From: an uncultured Clostridium sp.
Lineage (GTDB): Bacteria > Bacillota > Clostridia > Lachnospirales > Anaerotignaceae
DNA length: 9,090 nucleotides
Direction of reading: 5' to 3'
Assembly: GCA_947246775.1 (NCBI GenBank)
Contig: CAMXTM010000067.1
Coordinates: 1 to 9,090 of the forward strand
A program made the position numbers and the translations under genes. The notes beneath the pieces are model-generated. The model did no database searches and was not told the DNA's origin. It saw only the letters and a list, made by a program, of their open reading frames with translations. Positions 1 through 7,229 of the stretch are shown in pieces. Every line of letters starts with the position of its first letter. Positions within the stretch are counted from its first letter, which is position 1.

Positions 1-64
1 ATTGAAGCAGTAAAATTCTCGATATGGATATATTTGTCCATATTTTGAGTAGCAGAACAAACTT
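1..64 (+). other. 5' edge: tail of an unseen upstream gene and fabK leader
   Basis: This stretch precedes fabK. Two forward frames could carry the end of an upstream gene: one stops at TAA 11-13 (last residues LKQ), the other at TGA 46-48 (a hydrophobic tail). I cannot choose between them. In related operons the gene before fabK is usually acpP or fabH, so a short upstream gene ending at 11-13 would be natural, but that is inference from gene order only. Confidence 0.4.
22..43 (+). promoter_or_regulatory. Stem-loop in the fabK leader
   Basis: ATATGGA (22-28) pairs with TCCATAT (37-43) around an 8-nt loop, ending 21 nt before the fabK start codon. It is followed by only four T residues, so it is a poor terminator. 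It could be a processing or partial-termination element that separates the level of the upstream transcript from the fab genes, or a protein-binding palindrome. Function is inferred; only the inverted repeat is visible. Confidence 0.4.
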
Positions 65-1006
65 ATGTATGGAAATATTTGCGAAATACTTGGAATAGAA
101 TATCCTATTATACAAGGTGCTATGGCATGGATTTCTACTCCAGAATTAGTTGCAGCAGTATCAAATGCAGGTGGTTTGGGAGTTTTGGCAACAGGTCATT
201 TAGATGGTGAGGGTTGTCGTAAGGCAATTCATAAATTGAAAGAAATGACAGACCGTCCTTATGCAGTCAACATTATGTTATTATCTGCATTTGCAGAAGA
301 TATTGCAAAAGTGCTTTGTGAAGAAAAAGTACCTGTTATTACAACAGGAGCAGGTAGTACAATTACACATTTAAAGGCTTTTCAAGAAATGGGAGCAAAA
401 GTAATTCCTGTTATTCCATCTGTAGCAATTGCAAAACGTTTTGAAAAAGATGGTGTAAATGCTGTTATAGCAGAGGGAATGGAATCTGGAGGACATATTG
501 GAAAAACAACGACAATGGCACTTGTGCCACAAGTTGTAGATGCTGTTAATATTCCAGTTATTGCAGCAGGTGGTATTGCAGATGGTAGAGGTATGGCAGC
601 AGCAACAATGTTAGGCGCTTCTGGATTTCAATTAGGAACAAGATTTCTTGTTGCAAAAGAATGTACAGTACACCCAAATTTTAAGCAAAGAATTTTAAAA
701 GCAAAAGATATTGATACAACGATGACTGGTTTGTCTACTGGTCACCCTGTGCGTGTCATTCGTAATAAAATGGCACGTGCTTATGAAGCATTAGAAAAAC
801 AAAATGCACCCGCTGAGAAATTGGAAGAATTAGGTAGAGGAGCATTAAGAAAAGCAGTTCTTGACGGAGATGTAGAAAATGGTTCTGTTATGTCTGGTCA
901 AATTGCTGGACTAGTCAACAAAGAACAAACTGCAAAAGAAATAATAGAAGAACTTTACAGCGAATATAAAGATATTATGAATGATGCTGTAAAATTTATG
1001 AGATAA
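65..1006 (+). CDS. fabK: Enoyl-ACP reductase II (FMN-dependent, FabK)
   Basis: FabK reduces trans-2-enoyl-ACP to acyl-ACP, the last step of each elongation cycle, in the cytoplasm with FMN and NAD(P)H. The 313-aa product has the nitronate-monooxygenase-like TIM-barrel fold signatures of this family: YPIIQGAMAW near residues 13-22, SNAGGLGVL at 33-41, PYAVNIMLL at 65-73, the EGMESGGHIG motif whose His144 corresponds to the conserved FabK histidine, IAAGGIADG at 166-174 and QLGTRF at 189-194. Length and N-terminus match the Streptococcus pneumoniae enzyme. The start is fixed by an in-frame TAG at 50-52, with ATG 65 the only plausible codon after it. Oddly, there is no good Shine-Dalgarno sequence; the nearest GAG lies 15 nt upstream, so translation may be coupled or weak. 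It is the only enoyl reductase in the window. Confidence 0.96.
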   Translation: MYGNICEILGIEYPIIQGAMAWISTPELVAAVSNAGGLGVLATGHLDGEGCRKAIHKLKEMTDRPYAVNIMLLSAFAEDIAKVLCEEKVPVITTGAGSTITHLKAFQEMGAKVIPVIPSVAIAKRFEKDGVNAVIAEGMESGGHIGKTTTMALVPQVVDAVNIPVIAAGGIADGRGMAAATMLGASGFQLGTRFLVAKECTVHPNFKQRILKAKDIDTTMTGLSTGHPVRVIRNKMARAYEALEKQNAPAEKLEELGRGALRKAVLDGDVENGSVMSGQIAGLVNKEQTAKEIIEELYSEYKDIMNDAVKFMR

Positions 1007-1130
1007 AATAGCAATTTTATATGTCAATTTTGTTGATGTATTGAAGTAAAGGGAGCATATGCTCCCTTGCTTATCATTATCATGAAATGTCGAAATAAAA
1101 AAATAATAAAAAGAAAATAGGAGAAAAATC
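1007..1130 (+). other. fabK-fabD intergenic spacer
   Basis: At 124 nt this is by far the longest gap inside the operon. It holds the perfect palindrome at 1049-1068 and, at 1119-1123, the AGGAG ribosome binding site of fabD. I see no convincing sigma-A promoter: TTGCTT at 1067-1072 has no matching -10 at 17 bp. Confidence 0.6.
1049..1068 (+). promoter_or_regulatory. Perfect 20-bp palindrome between fabK and fabD
   Basis: AAGGGAGCAT is followed directly by its reverse complement ATGCTCCCTT. As RNA this folds into an 8-bp GC-rich stem with an AUAU loop. What follows is mixed (GCTTATCATT), not a T run, so it is not a standard intrinsic terminator. As DNA it has the symmetry of a dimeric repressor site; as RNA it could be an RNase processing point or 3'-end stabiliser that uncouples fabK from the downstream genes. 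Confidence 0.6.
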
Positions 1131-2057
1131 ATGAAAACAGCTTTTTTATTTAGTGGACAAGGCGCTCAATATGTTGGTATGGGGAAAGAATTGCAAGAAC
1201 AATATGTTTGTGCAAAAGAAATGTTTCAAAGAGCAGATGATGCTTTAGGTTTTTCTCTCAGCAATATTTGTTTTGAGCAAGAAGCAAAATTAAATCAAAC
1301 AGAATTTACACAACCAGCTATATTAACAATGAGTATGGCAGCATTAGCTTGTTTAAATGAAAAAGGAATAAAAGCAGATTATGTAGCAGGATTGAGTTTA
1401 GGAGAGTATAGTGCATATACGGCAAGTGGTGTATTTGCATTTGAAGATGCAGTAAAGTTAGTGCAAAAAAGGGGACGTTTTATGACAGAAGCTGTACCAG
1501 AAGGAAAAGGTAGTATGTATGCTATTATTGGTATGGAAAGGGAACAAGTAGAAGATATTTGTGAAGAATATAGTCAGTATGGTTTTGTAACACCTGCAAA
1601 TTATAATGCACCTGGACAAATTGTTATTGCTGGAGAAACAGAAGCAACAGCAAAAGCAGCAGCAGCAGCGAAAGAAAGTGGTGCAAAAATTGTATCAAAG
1701 TTAAATGTAAGTGGTCCATTTCATACAGCATTATTAAAACCAGCCTCTGAAAAATTAGCACAAGAATTAAAACAACTACACTTAAATGATATGACTATAC
1801 CTGTTATTACTAATGTAACAGGAAAAGAAGTAGAAAATAACGAGGATATTGTACCTCTTTTAATAAAACAAGTTATGAGTCCTGTAAAATGGGAAGAAAC
1901 AATATTAACATTATCGGAAAAAGGTGTTGATACATTTGTAGAAGTTGGACCTGGTAAAACATTGAGTGGTTTTGTAAAAAGAACTGTAAAGGGTGCAACT
2001 ATATTGAATGTGGAAAACCAAAAAACATTAGAAAAAACAATAGAAAAATTATTGTGA
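1131..2057 (+). CDS. fabD: Malonyl-CoA:ACP transacylase FabD
   Basis: FabD moves malonyl groups from malonyl-CoA to the phosphopantetheine of acyl carrier protein, supplying the extender unit for FabF. The 308-aa product is full length. It shows FSGQGAQ at residues 7-13, the nucleophile elbow GLSLGEYSA with Ser89, Arg114 in VQKRGRFM, the general base His198 in SGPFHT, and Gln247 in LIKQVMSPVKW. These sit at a constant offset of three from the E. coli Ser92, Arg117, His201 and Gln250 set. Residues 176-180 are a run of five alanines encoded mostly by GCA. The start is supported by AGGAG at 1119-1123, seven nt from ATG. fabG follows after 22 nt. Confidence 0.97.
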   Translation: MKTAFLFSGQGAQYVGMGKELQEQYVCAKEMFQRADDALGFSLSNICFEQEAKLNQTEFTQPAILTMSMAALACLNEKGIKADYVAGLSLGEYSAYTASGVFAFEDAVKLVQKRGRFMTEAVPEGKGSMYAIIGMEREQVEDICEEYSQYGFVTPANYNAPGQIVIAGETEATAKAAAAAKESGAKIVSKLNVSGPFHTALLKPASEKLAQELKQLHLNDMTIPVITNVTGKEVENNEDIVPLLIKQVMSPVKWEETILTLSEKGVDTFVEVGPGKTLSGFVKRTVKGATILNVENQKTLEKTIEKLL

Positions 2058-2079
2058 TAAAATTGCGGAGGAATGAAAT

Positions 2080-2811
2080 ATGTTAAAAGGAAAAACAGTT
2101 CTAGTAACTGGTGCAGCGAAAGGAATAGGGAAAGCAATTGCAATTGCTTTTGCAAAAGAAGGTAGCAATATCGTATTGAATTATAGAAGTGCTGTATCTG
2201 ATGACTTGATTGCAGAAATTAAAAGCTATGGCGTAGAATGTATGCCAATACAGGGAGATATTTCTGATTTTTCAAAAGCAAAAGAAATTACAGAGAAAGC
2301 AATAGAAAAGTTTGGAGGTATTGATGTTTTAATAAATAATGCTGGTATTACAAAAGATGGTCTTTTAATGCGTATGTTAGAAGAAGATTTTGATGCAGTA
2401 TTAAATACAAATTTAAAAGGCAGTTTTAATATGACACGTCATGTAATTAACTATATGATTAAAAAACGTTCAGGAACGATTATCAATATTTCCTCTATTG
2501 TAGGAGTGATGGGAAATGCTGGACAAGTAAATTATGCTGCTTCAAAAGCTGGTGTGATAGGTATGACTAAATCCATTGCACGAGAAGTTGCTGCTCGTGG
2601 TATCACTTGCAATGCAATAGCGCCAGGATTTATTGAAACAGATATGACAGCAGTATTAAAAGAAGATATTGTAAAACAGATGATAGCACAAATTCCTATG
2701 AAAAAATTAGGTCAGGCAGAAGATATTGCACAAGCAGCAGTATTTTTGGCAAAAAGCCAATATATCACAGGACAAGTGATACATGTAAATGGTGGTATGG
2801 CAATGTGCTAA
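2080..2811 (+). CDS. fabG: 3-oxoacyl-ACP reductase FabG
   Basis: FabG reduces 3-oxoacyl-ACP to 3-hydroxyacyl-ACP with NADPH, the second step of the elongation cycle. The 243-aa product is a classical short-chain dehydrogenase: cofactor loop TGAAKGIG at residues 10-17, NNAG at 86-89, and the catalytic tetrad Asn111, Ser139, Tyr152 and Lys156 within NYAASKAG. The IAPGFIETDMT segment (180-190) and the C-terminal VNGGM are typical of true FabG rather than a generic SDR. GGAGG at 2067-2071 lies eight nt before ATG. Its position between fabD and fabF in a complete FAS II cluster makes the assignment firm. Confidence 0.96.
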   Translation: MLKGKTVLVTGAAKGIGKAIAIAFAKEGSNIVLNYRSAVSDDLIAEIKSYGVECMPIQGDISDFSKAKEITEKAIEKFGGIDVLINNAGITKDGLLMRMLEEDFDAVLNTNLKGSFNMTRHVINYMIKKRSGTIINISSIVGVMGNAGQVNYAASKAGVIGMTKSIAREVAARGITCNAIAPGFIETDMTAVLKEDIVKQMIAQIPMKKLGQAEDIAQAAVFLAKSQYITGQVIHVNGGMAMC

Positions 2812-2823
2812 GGAGGTAAATCA

Positions 2824-4059
2824 ATGAAAAGATGTGTGATTACAGGTATGGGGGCAATTACTCCATTAGGAAATGATGTAGAAAGTTATTGGCAAGGATT
2901 AAAAAATGGAGTTTGTGGTATTGACTATATTAAAAAATTTGATACAGAGGGATTTAAAGTAAAAATTGCTGGAGAAGTAAAAGATTTTGAAGCTGAAAAA
3001 TATGTTGCTAAAAAAGAATTAAAAAGAAATGATATGTTTTCTATTTATGCTGTTGCAGCAGCAACACAAGCTTATGAAATGAGTGGATTAAAAGAGGGAG
3101 AAGTTGAGCCTGTTCGATTTGGTACGATTGTTGGTTCTGGTATTGGTGGTTTGTGGACAATAGAAGAACAAATTATTAAATTGAACGAAAGAGGTCCATC
3201 TAAAGTATCTCCTTTGTTTATTCCTATGGCAATTGGTAATATGGCAGCAGGAAATATTGCTTTGAAATTTCAAGCAAAAGGTACTTGTGAATCTATTGTA
3301 ACTGCTTGTGCAACAGGAACAAATTCCATCGGAGAGGCTTATAGAAATATTAAACATGGTTATTTAGATGCTTGTTTTGCAGGTGGTGCAGAATATTCTA
3401 TTACAAAAATAGGTCTAGCTGGCTTTAGTAATTTAACAGCATTGACTACTTGTGATGACCCTAAAAAAGCTTGTAAACCTTTTGATAAAAATAGAAGTGG
3501 TTTTGTTATGGGAGATGGAGCAGGTATATTACTTCTGGAAGAATTAGAACACGCTCAAAAAAGAGGAGCCAAGATTTATGGTGAAATTGTAGGATACGGT
3601 TCTACTTGTGACGCATATCACATTACTGCTCCTTGTCCAGATGGAGAGGGTGCAGCAAATGCGATACAAATGGCAATGTTTGAAGCAGGCATTACAGGTA
3701 AAGAGTTAGGCTATATCAATGCACATGGCACAAGTACAGAAGCAAATGATGCAGGAGAAACCGCAGCAATTAAACGTGCATTAGGGGACTATGCTTATCA
3801 AGTTCCAATTAGTTCTACAAAATCCATGACAGGGCATTTGTTAGGAGCAGCAGGAGCAATTGAAGCGATTGCTTGTATAAAGGCATTAGAAGAAGGATTT
3901 TTACCACCAACAATAGGATATGAAGAAAAAGATGATGCTTGTGATTTAGATTATATCCCAAATGTAGGTAGAAAATCAGATATTCAATATGCTTTGTCCA
4001 ATTCATTAGGCTTTGGCGGTCATAATGGTGTACTTTGCTTTAAAAAATGGGAGGGTTAA
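2824..4059 (+). CDS. fabF: Beta-ketoacyl-ACP synthase II FabF
   Basis: FabF condenses acyl-ACP with malonyl-ACP, the chain-extending step. The 411-aa product is a thiolase-fold condensing enzyme with the Cys-His-His triad: Cys162 in VTACATGTNS, His301 in NAHGTST, and His338 in TKSMTGHLLGAAG. The gating phenylalanine Phe397 lies in LGFGGHN. Spacing matches the E. coli FabF Cys163, His303, His340 and Phe400. This is the elongation class, not the initiating FabH class, which has a Cys-His-Asn triad. The stop of fabG sits inside this gene's ribosome binding site (TAAGGAGG, with AGGAGG at 2811-2816), so the two are likely translationally coupled. No FabB or second condensing enzyme is present, so this protein may serve all elongation steps. 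Confidence 0.97.
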   Translation: MKRCVITGMGAITPLGNDVESYWQGLKNGVCGIDYIKKFDTEGFKVKIAGEVKDFEAEKYVAKKELKRNDMFSIYAVAAATQAYEMSGLKEGEVEPVRFGTIVGSGIGGLWTIEEQIIKLNERGPSKVSPLFIPMAIGNMAAGNIALKFQAKGTCESIVTACATGTNSIGEAYRNIKHGYLDACFAGGAEYSITKIGLAGFSNLTALTTCDDPKKACKPFDKNRSGFVMGDGAGILLLEELEHAQKRGAKIYGEIVGYGSTCDAYHITAPCPDGEGAANAIQMAMFEAGITGKELGYINAHGTSTEANDAGETAAIKRALGDYAYQVPISSTKSMTGHLLGAAGAIEAIACIKALEEGFLPPTIGYEEKDDACDLDYIPNVGRKSDIQYALSNSLGFGGHNGVLCFKKWEG

Positions 4060-4061
4060 AC

Positions 4062-4523
4062 ATGACTTATGCGGAAGTGAAGGAATTGATTTCTATTATA
4101 AATAATTCGGTTCTAACAAATTTTGAATTAACTATGGATAACGTTTCTGTTAAAATGAGTAAAAATAAAGATGTGATGATTTCTCAAGCAACGGAACAGA
4201 ATAATGTAGCAACAGCTCCTATACAAATACAAAAAACAGAAGTTTCTGTACCTGTTATTTCAGAGGAAGAAAAGCCAGTTGATCAAAGTGGAAATATCGT
4301 AAAATCTCCTATTGTGGGAACATTTTATGCTGCTCCTGCTAGTGATAAACCAAGTTTTGTAAAAGTAGGAGATAAAGTAAAAGAGGGAGATACCCTTTGT
4401 ATTGTTGAGGCTATGAAAATTATGAATGAAATACCAAGTCCATATACAGGAGAAATTGCAGAAATTTATGTTAAAAATGAAGAATTAGTAGAATATGGAC
4501 AGCCTTTGTTCAGAATTAAATAA
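4062..4523 (+). CDS. accB: Biotin carboxyl carrier protein of acetyl-CoA carboxylase (AccB)
   Basis: AccB carries carboxybiotin between biotin carboxylase (AccC) and carboxyltransferase (AccA/AccD). From ATG 4062 it has 153 aa: an N-terminal segment (1-35), a flexible polar linker (about 36-78), and a C-terminal biotinyl domain. The domain has SPIVGTFYAAPASDKPSF, including the 'thumb' loop typical of AccB, and EAMKIMNEI, whose Lys119 is the biotinylation site. I chose 4062 over an in-frame ATG at 4047 because GGAGG at 4050-4054 then sits seven nt upstream of the start, whereas the 4047 start would place it inside the gene and has no ribosome binding site of its own. fabF ends two nt before this start. 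Confidence 0.95.
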   Translation: MTYAEVKELISIINNSVLTNFELTMDNVSVKMSKNKDVMISQATEQNNVATAPIQIQKTEVSVPVISEEEKPVDQSGNIVKSPIVGTFYAAPASDKPSFVKVGDKVKEGDTLCIVEAMKIMNEIPSPYTGEIAEIYVKNEELVEYGQPLFRIK

Positions 4524-4547
4524 AGGAACAGCGGAGGAAATAAAGAA

Positions 4548-4967
4548 ATGAATATAGAAGAAATTATGGACATTATACCACATAGATATCCATTTTTATT
4601 GATTGATAGAATAGAAGAAATTGTACCAGGAGAAAAGGTAGTTGCTATAAAAAATGTAACAATGAATGAGCAATTTTTTCAAGGACATTTTCCAGGTAGA
4701 CCAGTAATGCCAGGTGTGTTGATTATTGAAGCTATGGCGCAAGCAGGCGCAGTTGCAATATTGTCTATGGAAGAATATAAAGGAAAAACGGCATTGTTTG
4801 GTGCAATTGATAAAGCAAAGTTTAGAAAACAAGTTGTACCAGGTGATACATTACGTTTAGAAGTAAGTATTATAAAATTGAAAAAGAATGCAGGCATCGG
4901 AAAGGGTATTGCATATGTTGGGGAGAAAAAAGCCGCTGAGGGTGAATTTACATTTTTAATTGGATAA
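4548..4967 (+). CDS. fabZ: 3-hydroxyacyl-ACP dehydratase FabZ
   Basis: FabZ dehydrates 3-hydroxyacyl-ACP to trans-2-enoyl-ACP, the substrate of FabK. The 139-aa product is a single hot-dog fold domain: [13 protein letters not shown] at residues 10-22, then [20 protein letters not shown] at 46-65 with the catalytic His47 and Glu61. Length is normal for FabZ; FabA is longer. The enterococcal isomerase FabN is a FabZ homologue, so sequence alone cannot fully exclude isomerase activity, but nothing visible suggests it. GGAGG at 4533-4537 precedes ATG by ten nt. Its position between accB and accC is the usual streptococcal/clostridial arrangement. Confidence 0.95.
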   Translation: MNIEEIMDIIPHRYPFLLIDRIEEIVPGEKVVAIKNVTMNEQFFQGHFPGRPVMPGVLIIEAMAQAGAVAILSMEEYKGKTALFGAIDKAKFRKQVVPGDTLRLEVSIIKLKKNAGIGKGIAYVGEKKAAEGEFTFLIG

Positions 4968-4970
4968 TTT

Positions 4971-4983
4971 TCTCCAAAGGAGG
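4971..4983 (+). promoter_or_regulatory. Small hairpin containing the accC ribosome binding site
   Basis: TCTCC (4971-4975) can pair with GGAGG (4979-4983) across an AAA loop, with the outermost pair a U-G wobble. This would cover the accC Shine-Dalgarno sequence. It is short and may be melted by ribosomes finishing fabZ, whose stop codon is at 4965-4967. The pairing is visible; a regulatory effect is inference. Confidence 0.3.
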
Positions 4984-4991
4984 TGTTTTAA

Positions 4992-6335
4992 GTGTTTCAT
5001 AAAGTATTGATTGCAAACAGAGGAGAGATTGCTGTCCGTATCATAAGGGCTTGTAGAGAAATGGGGATTGCTACAGTTGCTGTTTTTTCAGAACCAGATA
5101 GAGATGCATTGCATACACAATTAGCAGATGAGGCAGTTTGTATTGGACCAGCAAAGGGAATAGATAGCTATTTAAATATGGAAAATATTATCAGTGCAGC
5201 AGTAGCAAAAAAAGCGCAAGCAATTCATCCAGGATTTGGATTTTTAGCAGAAAATAGTACATTTGCTGCTATGTGTCATGAGTGCAATATTCAATTTATA
5301 GGCCCATCTTCAGAAGTCATTGAAATGATGGGAAATAAATCTAATGCTAGAGATATGATGAAAAAAGCGAATGTTCCTGTTGTTCCTGGTAGTGATGGTA
5401 CTGTAGATACTGTAGAAGAAGCGCTCGAAATGGCAAAAAAAATAGGTTATCCTGTTATGATTAAGGCATCAGCAGGCGGTGGTGGTAAAGGAATCCGTAT
5501 TGTAAGAGAAGAAAAAGAACTAATGCAAGCATATGAGGCTGCTAAAAGTGAAACAGTTGCTGCTTTTGGTGATGATAAAATGTATATGGAAAAGGTCATT
5601 GAGCATGCAAGACATATTGAAATACAAATATTAGGTGACCATTTTGGAAATGTAATACATTTAGGAGAAAGAGATTGTTCTTTACAAAGAAGAAATCAAA
5701 AAGTATTAGAAGAAGCTCCTTCTGTTGCTATTTCTGATGAAACAAGAAAGAAAATGGGAGAAGCAGCAGTCCGAGCAGCAAAAGCAGTTGGCTATGAAAA
5801 TGCTGGTACAATAGAATTTTTGTATGATAGAAATAGTAATTTTTATTTTATGGAAATGAATACACGGATACAAGTAGAGCATCCTGTTACAGAAATGATT
5901 ACTGGTATAGATATTGTAAAAGAACAACTAAAAATTGCTTCTGGTGAAAAATTAGAATTAACACAGAAAGATGTTAGAATCAATGGTCATGCAATTGAAT
6001 GTAGAATTAATGCAGAAAATCCAAAACTTAATTTTATACCATCTCCAGGACATATTGACTTTTTGCTTATGCCAGGAGGTATGGGAACAAGGATAGATAG
6101 TGCTATTTATGCTGGTTGTGATATTCCACCATATTATGATTCTATGTTAGCAAAAGTAATTGTTCATGGTAAAAATAGAATAGAGGCAATTGAAAAAATG
6201 AGACGTTGTTTACATGAATTTGTAATTGAGGGAGTTATAACCAATATTGAGTTTATGGAAGAAATATTAGCAAATGAGAAATATATGAAAGGGGACTTTG
6301 ATACTTCTTTCATTATGAATGAGATTATAAAATAG
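4992..6335 (+). CDS. accC: Acetyl-CoA carboxylase biotin carboxylase subunit AccC
   Basis: AccC carboxylates the biotin on AccB using ATP and bicarbonate. The 447-aa product begins with FHKVLIANRGEIAVRI, the classic N-terminus of the pre-ATP-grasp domain. It then shows HPGFGFLAEN (79-88), Lys116, Lys158, the glycine-rich ATP loop AGGGGKG (161-167), Lys237, Glu288 and Asn290 in FMEMNTR, then Arg292, QVE at 294-296 and Arg338. These match the E. coli active-site numbering closely. The start is GTG at 4992, the only non-ATG start chosen here. It is supported by the strong AAAGGAGGTG at 4976-4985 and by homology beginning at residue 2. The ribosome binding site is partly self-complementary with the bases just upstream. 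Confidence 0.97.
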   Translation: MFHKVLIANRGEIAVRIIRACREMGIATVAVFSEPDRDALHTQLADEAVCIGPAKGIDSYLNMENIISAAVAKKAQAIHPGFGFLAENSTFAAMCHECNIQFIGPSSEVIEMMGNKSNARDMMKKANVPVVPGSDGTVDTVEEALEMAKKIGYPVMIKASAGGGGKGIRIVREEKELMQAYEAAKSETVAAFGDDKMYMEKVIEHARHIEIQILGDHFGNVIHLGERDCSLQRRNQKVLEEAPSVAISDETRKKMGEAAVRAAKAVGYENAGTIEFLYDRNSNFYFMEMNTRIQVEHPVTEMITGIDIVKEQLKIASGEKLELTQKDVRINGHAIECRINAENPKLNFIPSPGHIDFLLMPGGMGTRIDSAIYAGCDIPPYYDSMLAKVIVHGKNRIEAIEKMRRCLHEFVIEGVITNIEFMEEILANEKYMKGDFDTSFIMNEIIK

Positions 6336-6353
6336 TGATTGGAGGAAATATTC

Positions 6354-7229
6354 ATGAACTTATTCAAAAAAAAGAAATATATTAGAATGAATCCTCCAGA
6401 AACCGTTTCTGTATCAGAAATAGAAGCACCAAGTATACCAGATGGTCTATGGATAAAATGTCAGCATTGTGACAAAACAATTTATACAAAAGAAATTAAT
6501 GAATATAAAATATGTCCTAATTGTGGTTATCATTTTCGTTTAACAGCAAAAGAGAGAATTGATTTAATTGCTGATGAAAATTCTTTTAAAGAATGGGATA
6601 GCAATATGATAGCAAAAAATCCTATGGATTATCCTGATTATGATAAAATTATATCAAAAGCACAACTAAAAACAGAATTAAAAGATGCTGTTATCACAGG
6701 TTGCTGTAAAATTGGAGAATATGATGCTGTTTTAGCTGTAATGGATAGTCATTTTATGATGGCATCTATGGGTTCTGTAGTAGGGGAAAAAATTACGAGA
6801 GCAATTGAAAGAGCAACAGAATATCAATTACCTGTGATTATATTTACAGCTTCTGGTGGTGCAAGAATGCAAGAGGGAATTATTTCGCTTATGCAAATGG
6901 CAAAAACAAGTTCTGCCTTGAATCGTCATTCAAAAGCAGGATTGTTGTATATTTCTGTTATAACTGACCCTACAACAGGAGGTGTTTCTGCTAGTTTTGC
7001 TAGTTTGGGAGATATTATACTTTCTGAACCAAATGCAACAATTGGTTTTGCAGGCAGGAGAGTAATTGAGGGTACCATTAACGAAAAATTACCTGATGAA
7101 TTTCAAACGGCTGAATTTCAGTTAGAGCATGGATTTTTAGATAAAATTGTACCAAGAACAGAGATGAAAAATACATTGACACAACTATTAAAACTGCATT
7201 GTCAAAAGGGGGAAAATGAAGATGAGTAA
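6354..7229 (+). CDS. accD: Acetyl-CoA carboxylase carboxyltransferase beta subunit AccD
   Basis: AccD forms the carboxyltransferase with AccA and passes the carboxyl group from biotin to acetyl-CoA, giving malonyl-CoA. The 291-aa product has the N-terminal four-cysteine zinc ribbon (Cys36, Cys39, Cys54, Cys57), then the crotonase-like core with [12 protein letters not shown] (137-148), [11 protein letters not shown] (165-175) and [16 protein letters not shown] (205-220). The lysine-rich FKKKKY near the N-terminus is common in the family. ATG 6354 has GGAGG at 6341-6345 eight nt upstream; an in-frame TTG at 6339 overlaps that site and is not a credible start. Its last eight bases overlap accA, which fits equimolar synthesis of the two subunits. 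Confidence 0.96.
   Translation: MNLFKKKKYIRMNPPETVSVSEIEAPSIPDGLWIKCQHCDKTIYTKEINEYKICPNCGYHFRLTAKERIDLIADENSFKEWDSNMIAKNPMDYPDYDKIISKAQLKTELKDAVITGCCKIGEYDAVLAVMDSHFMMASMGSVVGEKITRAIERATEYQLPVIIFTASGGARMQEGIISLMQMAKTSSALNRHSKAGLLYISVITDPTTGGVSASFASLGDIILSEPNATIGFAGRRVIEGTINEKLPDEFQTAEFQLEHGFLDKIVPRTEMKNTLTQLLKLHCQKGENEDE

Noticed and set aside
911..1132. Minus-strand open frame (73 codons) across the fabK end and the spacer
   Set aside because: It overlaps fabK antisense, its protein is a low-complexity run of Phe/Tyr/Ser produced by A/T-rich DNA, and it has no binding site. The antisense frames at 1721-2155, 3088-3357, 3815-4006, 4596-4832, 4679-4897, 5706-5927 and 6164-6367 fail for the same reasons.
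1656..1670. GCA trinucleotide repeat in fabD
   Set aside because: Only four GCA units plus a GCG, encoding alanines in a surface-type helix; GCA is the favoured alanine codon here, so it does not suggest phase variation.
4047..4061. N-terminal extension of accB from ATG 4047
   Set aside because: The extension encodes the ribosome binding site itself (GGAGG at 4050-4054) and overlaps the fabF end; ATG 4062 has ideal spacing.
6339..6353. TTG start for accD
   Set aside because: It overlaps the GGAGG at 6341-6345 that serves ATG 6354 and has no upstream binding site.
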